Part shown: positions 26,160-33,929 of the stretch, piece by piece
Layout: every line of letters begins with the position of its first letter
How positions within the stretch are numbered: position 1 is the stretch's first letter
Source of the DNA: Verrucomicrobiota bacterium
GTDB lineage: Bacteria; Verrucomicrobiota; Verrucomicrobiia; Chthoniobacterales; Terrimicrobiaceae
NCBI GenBank assembly: GCA_026398275.1
Contig: JAPLTF010000072.1
Coordinates: 1 to 64,000 of the forward strand
DNA: 64,000 bases
Reading direction: 5' to 3'
Notes under the pieces: model-generated
Told to the model about the DNA's origin: nothing
Databases searched by the model: none
Seen by the model: the letters and a program-made list of their open reading frames with translations, nothing else
Translations under genes and position numbers: made by a program

Positions 26160-28472
26160 ATGCCCAATCAAATCACCATCAACAAAGCACGGTTCTCCTG
26201 CCTCTCGGCGACGCTGGTCCGCATGGAGTATGATCCGGAGGAAAAATTCGAAGACCTGCCGACGTTCCGGGCGATCTCCAGACCGCCGGCCATTCCGTTC
26301 CACAAGGTTTCCCGCAAGGGCCACGTGCACGTTCTCGATGCCGGGAAAATCCAGATCACCTACACGGATGACGGGCTTCCCTTCTCGAAAAAGAATCTCG
26401 CGATTGTCCACACGTGCGATGGGGAGAAGAGTAGCTGGGACCCCTCGGTTCGAGACGGGGCGAACCTGGGCGGCGGATTTGAAAGCTACGACGAGTATTC
26501 CCGCTCGTTTGTTCCCGAGGGGGTTGCGGAGGCCGGGCTGGAGGACATGGACATCGGCACGCTGACCCATATCTCCAAGGCAAGAAAGGCGTTGAATGAG
26601 CACTACGGAAGACCCTGGGACAAGACCACCCCGGTGCGGGAGTTTCAGTTTGAGGCCAGGGACCGCTTGCACGAGCTGCCTGAAGATCTGAAACAAATGA
26701 TCGGGCGCCGGCTGAAATACCCGACCGGGATATTAAGCCGGAGCGGGCATTTTCTCCTCAACGACACGGCCACACCGCTCTTCGATCCGGCAACCCGATG
26801 GTGGCGGGCCCGGCCGGAGCGGAAAATCCAAGACTGGTATTTCTTCGGCTACGGGCTGGATTATCCGCAGGGGCTCCGCGACTTCACGCACCTCTGCGGG
26901 AAGATCCCGATGGTGCCCGAGTGGGTTTTCGGAATCTGGTTTTCCGTCTTCAAGAAAATCGACGACGAGGGGAACCGCGCCATCGTGGAGAAGTTCCATG
27001 CAGAGAAGCTTCCGATCGATGTGCTGGTCATCGATCTGTATTGGCACAAGCACGACTGGTTCGGCTTCGATTGGAACCGCGATTGGTATCCGGATCCGAA
27101 AAAAATGATCGGGTGGATGCATCGCAACGGGGTCAGGATCGGACTCAACGTCCACCCCGGTTCACTGCCGGCCTCGGACGCTCAGTTCCGCCCGCTCTGC
27201 GAAGATCTCGGCGTGAACCCCGACAATCCGGGCGAGCCGGTGGAGGGGTGGCCGGGGGTCTTCAACATCTGGGACATCTCCCGCCAGAAAGATGTGGACC
27301 TCGTTGTGAAGCACCTGATCCGTCCGGTGCAGGAGGATGGCATTGACCTTTGGTGGGTGGACGGGCCGTCGCCCACCACGGCCGTGCCCGAGACGGCATG
27401 GACGAATCATGTCTATTTCGAGGCGATGGAGGAGCACACGGAAAAGCGCCCGGTCATTCTTTCCCGCTACGGCGGCATCGGGAACCACCGCTACCCGCTG
27501 CAATTCACCGGCGACACGGCCAGCCAGTGGGAGGTCCTGCGCAGCCAGGTGGATCACACCGCGCGCGGCGGAAATGTCGGCAATGCCTATCTCTCCCACG
27601 ATATCGGCGGCTTTGTCGGCGAGGAATTCTGGGAGGGCAAAGTCAACCCCGAGCTGTTTGTTCGCTGGGTGCAGTTCGGTTGCTTCAGCCCGGTCATCCG
27701 CCTGCACAGTTGCTTCGGCATCCGCGAGCCATGGGAATACGAGAAAAAGGTGTCCGACGCGATCCGCGAGGCCTTCCAACTCCGGATGAGCCTGATTCCG
27801 TATATTTATCAATACAACCACGTCGCGCACTCGACCGGCCTGCCTCTTTGCCGTCCGCTCTACCTGCACTATCCGAAGGATGACAATGCCTATCGCTATG
27901 CGGGCGAATACCTCTTCGGCGACAGCCTTCTGGTCGCACCGGTGGCGGCATCCGGCGGCGAGCATATCGTCTATCTGCCGGAAGGAAAATGGTATCCATG
28001 GAAAAAAAACATACCGCTCGCAGGACCGCTCAAACAATACCTCCTCGTCAACACCAACGAGATCCCGGTTTACGTGAAGGCGGGAAGCATCGTCGTCCGG
28101 CAGAAGCCTGCTCTCTCCACCGCAAGCGCGCAGAAATCCCATCGTATCCTTGACATCTATCCGGGAGAACCCGGCGAAGTGACAGTCCTCGAGCTGTATG
28201 AAGATGACGGCGCGAGCCGCGATTACCGGGACGGCGGGTTCGCCTTCACGACCTTCACATTTGTCGCGCGGAAAAACGGAAACGCGGAACTCACCATCTC
28301 CCCACCCGAGGGCAAATACCAAGGCATGCCGGCGAAGCGGACGTTCGCCATCAACATCTACGCGGCGAACAAGCCCGCCAAGCTCAAGGTCAATGGAGAG
28401 TTCCTCGAACCCGCCAAACCTAACACCAACAAACCGTGCTGGACATACGCCTTCACGCAGAACGGGAAGTAA
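26160..28472 (+). CDS. Family GH31 alpha-glycosidase
   Basis: The 770-residue protein contains the GH31 barrel: Pro-Glu-Trp-Val-Phe-Gly-Ile-Trp, Val-Ile-Asp-Leu-Tyr-Trp, and Asp-Leu-Trp-Trp-Val-Asp-Gly with Asp401 as predicted nucleophile. Thr-Gly-Asp-Thr with Asp452 is the predicted acid/base, followed by Ser-His-Asp-Ile-Gly-Gly-Phe. GH31 enzymes cleave alpha-glucosides, alpha-xylosides, alpha-galactosides or sulfoquinovosides. The usual Trp-x-Asp-Met of alpha-glucosidases is replaced by Trp-Val-Asp-Gly, so the substrate may not be plain maltose-type glucans. Cytoplasmic, with no signal peptide. It follows the GH39-like gene by 12 bases and precedes the GH127 gene by 26, in one series. Confidence 0.9.
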   Translation: MPNQITINKARFSCLSATLVRMEYDPEEKFEDLPTFRAISRPPAIPFHKVSRKGHVHVLDAGKIQITYTDDGLPFSKKNLAIVHTCDGEKSSWDPSVRDGANLGGGFESYDEYSRSFVPEGVAEAGLEDMDIGTLTHISKARKALNEHYGRPWDKTTPVREFQFEARDRLHELPEDLKQMIGRRLKYPTGILSRSGHFLLNDTATPLFDPATRWWRARPERKIQDWYFFGYGLDYPQGLRDFTHLCGKIPMVPEWVFGIWFSVFKKIDDEGNRAIVEKFHAEKLPIDVLVIDLYWHKHDWFGFDWNRDWYPDPKKMIGWMHRNGVRIGLNVHPGSLPASDAQFRPLCEDLGVNPDNPGEPVEGWPGVFNIWDISRQKDVDLVVKHLIRPVQEDGIDLWWVDGPSPTTAVPETAWTNHVYFEAMEEHTEKRPVILSRYGGIGNHRYPLQFTGDTASQWEVLRSQVDHTARGGNVGNAYLSHDIGGFVGEEFWEGKVNPELFVRWVQFGCFSPVIRLHSCFGIREPWEYEKKVSDAIREAFQLRMSLIPYIYQYNHVAHSTGLPLCRPLYLHYPKDDNAYRYAGEYLFGDSLLVAPVAASGGEHIVYLPEGKWYPWKKNIPLAGPLKQYLLVNTNEIPVYVKAGSIVVRQKPALSTASAQKSHRILDIYPGEPGEVTVLELYEDDGASRDYRDGGFAFTTFTFVARKNGNAELTISPPEGKYQGMPAKRTFAINIYAANKPAKLKVNGEFLEPAKPNTNKPCWTYAFTQNGK

Positions 28473-28498
28473 ACTCCCCCCAGAATTCCTAAATCTCA

Positions 28499-30199
28499 AT
28501 GAACCAGCAGACTCCACCATCACTCGACGGTGCCATCGGCCAGCGCGTTCACGCCACCTGGGCGGGCAACCTTCAACAGCTGAACTGGGAGCAGGATTTT
28601 CTCGCGCCCTTTCGCGCAAAAACAGACGAGGGGATGGGCTATGTGGGGCTGGGAAAGACCCTCTCCGGCCTCATCCATGCCGCCAGACTCTATGGGGGCG
28701 AGGCCGACGAGCTGCGCCGCAAAATTGTGGGCGAGCTGCTGAGCACGCAGGAGGTCGATGGCTACATCGGAATCTACGAGCCTTCCTCGCGCACCTACAA
28801 AGTTTGGGATGTCCACGAGCAGTCCTACCTGCTGCAGGCCCTCGTGGAAAATGCCGCCACCTTTGACGATCCCAAGTCCCTGCAGGCGGCGGAGCGGCTC
28901 GGACGCTGGCTGATCGGGCGGCTGTCCGGCGGGTGCTTGCGCGAGGTGGGCAAGGATTTCCTCTGGAACCCGCTGGCGACGATCGGGCTCGACCGGGCGA
29001 TGGATGCGCTCTCCCGCGCCACCGGCGACCCGGCTTTCGCGGCGTTCAACCGCGAGGAAATGGGGCTGACCGATTGGTTTGATCCGATTGTCGAGGACCG
29101 CCTGGGCGAGGTCTGCGGTCATGCTTACGCCTACATCGCGCGGAGTCTGGCCCAGCTCGAAGCGAACGAGGAATCCGCGCTGCCCGCTGCGACCCAGGCC
29201 GTCATCGCCTACTTTCGCGTCGGCGGAGGCCTGGTCGTGAGCGGCACCTGCGGACACACGGAATGCTGGCACTCCGATCAGCGCATGGACGGCAAGCTCG
29301 GAGAGACCTGCACCACCGCCTACCTCGTGCGTTGGTCGGAGCACCTGCTGCGCCGCACCCACGAGGCCTGGTTTGGCGACCTGATGGAGAGGGCGATCTA
29401 CAACGCCCTGTTTTCGGCATCCGACGCCTCGGGGCGGCGCATCCGCTACTACGCGGCCGGCGAGGGGAAACGCAAATGGCACCAGGGCGACACGTATTGC
29501 TGTCCGGGCAATTACCGCCGGATCATGGGCGAACTGTCGGGATTCATCGCCCGTCCCCATGCGAATGGCGTCGCCATCGACCTCTACGAAAGCTGCCGGC
29601 TGGCCGTTCCCTGCGGCGACCAGGCGGTCAACTTGCAGATCACGACAGACTATCCCTTTGCCAATAGCGTTTCCCTTGAGGTGACTCCGGAACGACCGGC
29701 CACTTTTCCGCTCACCCTGCGCCTGCCGGGCTGGGCCAATGGGGTGACCATGAGCCTGAATGGCGAGCGAGTCGCCGCGTCACCCAAAATGGGCTGGCTC
29801 ACGCTGGAACGCGAGTGGAAAGCCGGCGACCGGGTGCAGCTGGTTTTTGACATGCCATGGCGGCTGATCCGGGGCATGCGCCTGCAAAAGGAGAAGGTCG
29901 CCATCCTGCGAGGTCCGGTGGTCTGGGGCGCGGATCCCGCCGACAACGAGGCGCTCGGCGACCGGATCGCCAAAGTGGTTCCCGAACTGGCCTCCTGCCG
30001 CCTGAATGACGACCTCCGCAGCGCGACCGTGCGGGGCGATCTGGACGGCCAACCGGTGGAGGTTGCGCTTGTTCCCTACTACGCGCTCGATACCGCAGTC
30101 ACCTACTTCGCCGGACGTGCCGGCATGGGCGACGAGAACGACCACCTGCTCTGGCTGGCCAGCGACCCCATCGGAGTCGGCGAGGCTCCCGGGGCCTGA
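28499..30199 (+). CDS. Family GH127-like beta-L-arabinofuranosidase (DUF1680)
   Basis: The 566-residue protein has the GH127 helical barrel followed by beta-sandwich domains. The metal and catalytic set is intact: a glutamate in His-Thr-Glu-Cys-Trp, Glu269 and Cys271 in Gly-Glu-Thr-Cys-Thr-Thr, and Cys334-Cys335 in Tyr-Cys-Cys-Pro-Gly-Asn. In the characterised enzyme from Bifidobacterium one of this cysteine pair is the nucleophile and the others bind zinc. The family releases beta-L-arabinofuranose from arabinan, extensin or rhamnogalacturonan II side chains. It lacks a signal peptide and is slightly shorter than the ~650-residue norm. Genes before and after are 26 bases away. Confidence 0.86.
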   Translation: MNQQTPPSLDGAIGQRVHATWAGNLQQLNWEQDFLAPFRAKTDEGMGYVGLGKTLSGLIHAARLYGGEADELRRKIVGELLSTQEVDGYIGIYEPSSRTYKVWDVHEQSYLLQALVENAATFDDPKSLQAAERLGRWLIGRLSGGCLREVGKDFLWNPLATIGLDRAMDALSRATGDPAFAAFNREEMGLTDWFDPIVEDRLGEVCGHAYAYIARSLAQLEANEESALPAATQAVIAYFRVGGGLVVSGTCGHTECWHSDQRMDGKLGETCTTAYLVRWSEHLLRRTHEAWFGDLMERAIYNALFSASDASGRRIRYYAAGEGKRKWHQGDTYCCPGNYRRIMGELSGFIARPHANGVAIDLYESCRLAVPCGDQAVNLQITTDYPFANSVSLEVTPERPATFPLTLRLPGWANGVTMSLNGERVAASPKMGWLTLEREWKAGDRVQLVFDMPWRLIRGMRLQKEKVAILRGPVVWGADPADNEALGDRIAKVVPELASCRLNDDLRSATVRGDLDGQPVEVALVPYYALDTAVTYFAGRAGMGDENDHLLWLASDPIGVGEAPGA

Positions 30200-30224
30200 T
30201 CCTCATTTTTCAAACAAAGCTCTT

Positions 30225-31301
30225 ATGAACGCCAAACAAAACAGAGACGCCTCCTCGCCCACTGAAACCCCTTCGACGCTGTCGCGGGCAGCCTGGATGC
30301 AGGACGGGAAATTCGGCCTGATGGTGCATTGGATTCACCCCTCCGTCCCACCGAAAGACGGCGAAAGGGAAACCGATTTCCAACGCGCGGTGGATGCATT
30401 CGACATCGATCTTTTTCTCAGCGACTTCGACAAAACCCAGGCCGACTGGCTCGTTTTCACCATCGGGCAGAACACCGGTTTTTACGCGAGTCACAATCAG
30501 ACGGCCGATCGCCTTCTCGGGCCGGGACACACGTCCCAGCGCGATTTGGTCATGGAGATCGCCCGGCAGATCAAGGCCCGCAACAAACGCTTCATCGCCT
30601 ACTTGCCCTGCATCGTGACCCACGCCGGCGACGAGCTCAGAACCTTGTTCGGGTGGACGACGGAGGCAAACACCACGCCGGAGGTTTTTTGCGAACGTTA
30701 CTCGCAGTTCATTCGCGATTTTGCGGTGCGTTTCGGAACTCTGCTGGATGGATGGTGGTTCGATGGGGCCTTGGACGACTTTCACTATCCACAAATCTGC
30801 AACCAGCCCTTCATGGAGGCTGCGAGGGCCGGGAATCCCATGGCGGCCGTGGCCTTCAACGACGGTGCCGCCTGCGTTGGCTCCACAAAGGCGACCGAGG
30901 GGCAGGACTACATGGCCGGCGAAACCGAAGTTGTGATCGGCGGGAAAATCCGCAATGGCCGGGCCACCGATGCGCCGCTGCTGGATCCGCGCACGCACCG
31001 CCCGGCACCACCCGCGTCCTGCCTGTGGCACGCTCTGGTTCCCATCGACTGCTATTGGGGTCACGGAAACAGCTTTTTGCCGGAACATAACTTGCCGGCC
31101 CCGGTCCCTCCCTACCAGGCGGGCCGGATGGAGCCGCCGCTTTATTCCACGGACGATCTCGCCACGCTGGTCTCCGATTTCAAGGCGGCGGGTGGCGGGG
31201 TGACCTTTAATGTTGGCATTTTCCAGGAGGGAGGGCTCGGCCCCAAAACCGTTGCCCAGCTGAACGAATTGGCCGTGATGGTTGGGAATGACAATTCGTA
31301 A
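30225..31301 (+). CDS. Alpha-L-fucosidase-like protein, family GH29-related
   Basis: From ATG 30225 the protein has 358 residues. It opens with Trp-Met-Gln-Asp-Gly-Lys-Phe-Gly-Leu-Met-Val-His-Trp, the hallmark N-terminal barrel segment of GH29-like proteins, and has Leu-Asp-Gly-Trp-Trp-Phe-Asp-Gly with Asp180 in the nucleophile position. It lacks the usual C-terminal beta domain and the standard Tyr-His-Asp-Gly-Phe element, which here reads Gly-Gln-Asn-Thr-Gly-Phe. It is thus a short, divergent member and activity on fucose should not be assumed. It follows the GH127 gene by 25 bases and ends this enzyme series. Confidence 0.72.
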   Translation: MNAKQNRDASSPTETPSTLSRAAWMQDGKFGLMVHWIHPSVPPKDGERETDFQRAVDAFDIDLFLSDFDKTQADWLVFTIGQNTGFYASHNQTADRLLGPGHTSQRDLVMEIARQIKARNKRFIAYLPCIVTHAGDELRTLFGWTTEANTTPEVFCERYSQFIRDFAVRFGTLLDGWWFDGALDDFHYPQICNQPFMEAARAGNPMAAVAFNDGAACVGSTKATEGQDYMAGETEVVIGGKIRNGRATDAPLLDPRTHRPAPPASCLWHALVPIDCYWGHGNSFLPEHNLPAPVPPYQAGRMEPPLYSTDDLATLVSDFKAAGGGVTFNVGIFQEGGLGPKTVAQLNELAVMVGNDNS

Positions 31302-31390
31302 CCGGATTCCCAGAAGTGCTGACACGAATAAAACAAGCTGAACCTTTCCCCATGCGTATCCTCCACCTCCACCTCACCACCTCAAGAACT

Positions 31391-33760
31391 ATGAAAAATA
31401 TCCGAACCAACGTAATCCTGCGCCTTGCGCTGCCCCTGCTGGGGATTGTCCTGCTACTTCCTGGCTGCTCGCCGCGGGGCGAGGCTCCTGCGAAGCCCAT
31501 TGCGCTCACTGATAATGGCACCACCGCTTACCGGATCGTGCTTCCAGACGAAGCGAAATCCTATGAGCAGACGGCGGCGGACCAACTCGCCTTGTATCTC
31601 GGAAAAATCACCGGAGCCACCTTCCCGGTGGTGAAGGAAAGCGAGGCCACGGGCAATGTCCCGGTCCTCTCGGTCGGCCTGACGAAACGCTTCGAGCAGG
31701 CCTTCCCGGACGTAGATGTGACGAAGCTCAAGCCCGACAGCCTCATCATGAAAAGCAAAGGCAAGGACTTCTTTTTTGCGGGCGAGGGGACCCGCGGGAC
31801 GATCTACGCCGCGAACACCTTTCTCGAAGATGTCTGCGGGGTCCGCTGGTGGACGCCGTTTGAGGAGACCGTGCCGAAAAATCTTGAGCTCGCCGTGGCG
31901 CCGCTCGACACAGTCTATGAGCCGCCGTTTCTCTACCGCGATACCCACAGCCAGGTCTTCACCGGCACCTGGGTCGCGACCCGGTTCCACAAATCCACCA
32001 AGGGGCTCGCCGAGCGCCGTCAGTTTGCCGCGCGCCTGCGCAACAACGGCAACGTCAACATCCCGGAGGCCTGGGGCGGAAGCCGGAATGTCGTGATGAG
32101 CGACAAATGCTACCGGACCTTCGAGCAGTTCATCGGGCCGCACGAGTTCTTCAAGACACACCCCGAATGGTTTCAGGGCGGGGCTTCCCACCTCACCCAG
32201 CTTTGCCTTTCCAACGAGGCGATGCGCGCGGAGTTCCTCAAGCGCGCCAAAGCCTGGGTCGATGCCGCTCCAGACCAGACGATGTTTGTCATCATGCACA
32301 ATGACAACCTGAACTACTGCAAGTGCAAGGACTGCGCCGCCATCGACGAGGCCGAGGGGTCGCCCGCCGCCTCGCAGGTCCGCTTCATGAATTACCTGGC
32401 CGAAGAACTGGACAAACACCGTCCGGGGATCGAGCTGGTCATGGACGCCTACAACTACTCGACCAAGCCTCCGTCCATCACCAAACCGGCCGACAACCTT
32501 ATCATCATGCTTTGCACGCCGATCATATCCCAACTCGTGGCCGACGATTCCGAGTTCATGAAACAATGGGAGGACTGGAAAGCGGTGACTTCGCGCGTCC
32601 TCATCTGGGATTACACGGTCAACTTCGGCAGCTTCGTCAACCCTTATCCGAACCTCTATCAACTCGGCCCCAACATCAAAACATTTGCCGCCAACGGCGC
32701 CATCGGGGTGCTCGAGCAGGGGAATATTTTCAACTCGGTCGCGGACGCCGACGAATTAAAATCGTGGGTGATCGCGCACCTGCTCTGGGATCCGTCATTG
32801 GATGATAAAGCCCTCATCTCGGAATTTGTGACAGGCTACTACGGAGCGGCGGCTGGGCCGGTCAGGGACTATCTCGATCTCATCGCCCGCAAGGGAGCCT
32901 CGACCAAGAAGCAGGGCGAGACGGCGATTGCCTTTCTCGACCTCGCGGCCATGAATGAGGCCACCCGGATGCTCGATGAGGCGCAGGCCAAAGCCCAGGG
33001 CGACCCCGCGCTGGAGGAGAGAATCGCACGCATCCGTTTCACCCTCGACCACCAATGGTTGCTTGAGTGGCGCCAATACCGCACGGAAGCCGACACCAAG
33101 GGCTTGCCATTTGCCGGCCCCGAAACCGCACAGAAGGCCCTGGATATCGTCCGCGCCGCCGCCGCCCGGTTCGGCTCAACGCACTACCAAGAAGAATACG
33201 GGTGGGGAACAATGAAGCAGCACCTGGACGGGATCCAGCAGGTTCTCGACGCATCCGTCGGAGGCAAGCCGCTCCCGCCGCCCTACGACAAAGTCGCGCC
33301 GGAAGACCAGATCCAGATTCAGGAAGGTTTGTTCAAGCTCAGCTCGAGTGCGGAGGTCGTCGCGGATCCTCTGGCTTCCGACGGCAGAGCAGCGAAGTCG
33401 CCGACCACGCATCGCGAATGGAACATCCAGGTCTGGCGGACGTTCTTCCGGACGCTGCACCGCATGACTGGCGTCGAGGGCAAGTGGAAATGTCTCCTCC
33501 TCGTGCGGGCCGACGCCAAGGTGCCCAAAGGGCCCGCTATGCAGATGGGGATCTACAGCTGGGGCAACCCCAAGGTGCGTCCACAAAAGACGGTCTCCAT
33601 CGAGGATCTTACCCCCGATGCCTACACCCCGATCGAAGTCGGCTCAATCGACCTCGGCACAGACGCCCTCTTGAACACCGATGTCTGGGCCGGCCCGCTC
33701 GAGAATCCGAACGAGGTGAGCGCCATCTACGTCGATCGCGTGGTCTTCATCCGGGAGTAG
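31391..33760 (+). CDS. DUF4838 lipoprotein (paralogue 1)
   Basis: Starting at ATG 31391 gives 789 residues with a lipobox Leu-Pro-Gly-Cys (Cys26). The mature part contains a GH20-like N-terminal alpha/beta domain (about 45-150, with Glu-Gln-Thr-Ala-Ala-Asp-Gln-Leu) and the DUF4838 domain. Its signature here is Arg-Asn-Asn-Gly-Asn, His-Asn-Asp-Asn, and Cys-Lys-Cys-Lys-Asp-Cys. A C-terminal beta-sandwich (from about 650) completes it. DUF4838 proteins are TIM-barrel-like, common in Verrucomicrobiota and Bacteroidota, and probably glycosidase-related. The whole protein is duplicated in the next gene. An upstream ATG at 31352 is rejected because it would bury the lipoprotein signal. Confidence 0.85.
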   Translation: MKNIRTNVILRLALPLLGIVLLLPGCSPRGEAPAKPIALTDNGTTAYRIVLPDEAKSYEQTAADQLALYLGKITGATFPVVKESEATGNVPVLSVGLTKRFEQAFPDVDVTKLKPDSLIMKSKGKDFFFAGEGTRGTIYAANTFLEDVCGVRWWTPFEETVPKNLELAVAPLDTVYEPPFLYRDTHSQVFTGTWVATRFHKSTKGLAERRQFAARLRNNGNVNIPEAWGGSRNVVMSDKCYRTFEQFIGPHEFFKTHPEWFQGGASHLTQLCLSNEAMRAEFLKRAKAWVDAAPDQTMFVIMHNDNLNYCKCKDCAAIDEAEGSPAASQVRFMNYLAEELDKHRPGIELVMDAYNYSTKPPSITKPADNLIIMLCTPIISQLVADDSEFMKQWEDWKAVTSRVLIWDYTVNFGSFVNPYPNLYQLGPNIKTFAANGAIGVLEQGNIFNSVADADELKSWVIAHLLWDPSLDDKALISEFVTGYYGAAAGPVRDYLDLIARKGASTKKQGETAIAFLDLAAMNEATRMLDEAQAKAQGDPALEERIARIRFTLDHQWLLEWRQYRTEADTKGLPFAGPETAQKALDIVRAAAARFGSTHYQEEYGWGTMKQHLDGIQQVLDASVGGKPLPPPYDKVAPEDQIQIQEGLFKLSSSAEVVADPLASDGRAAKSPTTHREWNIQVWRTFFRTLHRMTGVEGKWKCLLLVRADAKVPKGPAMQMGIYSWGNPKVRPQKTVSIEDLTPDAYTPIEVGSIDLGTDALLNTDVWAGPLENPNEVSAIYVDRVVFIRE

Positions 33761-33929
33761 ACCGAAAACTTATGGGCACGCCCGGATCCAAACGCGAACC
33801 GAAGCCATGGCGGCGACAACCGATTCCAGAAAACGGAAGTGCAGGGGAGGCTCCCATGAATAAGTCCGCGAAGGAAAGCACCCCCAAGCATTTCATGACG
33901 TCTCAATCGCATCAAAGCCTCCGGGTCCC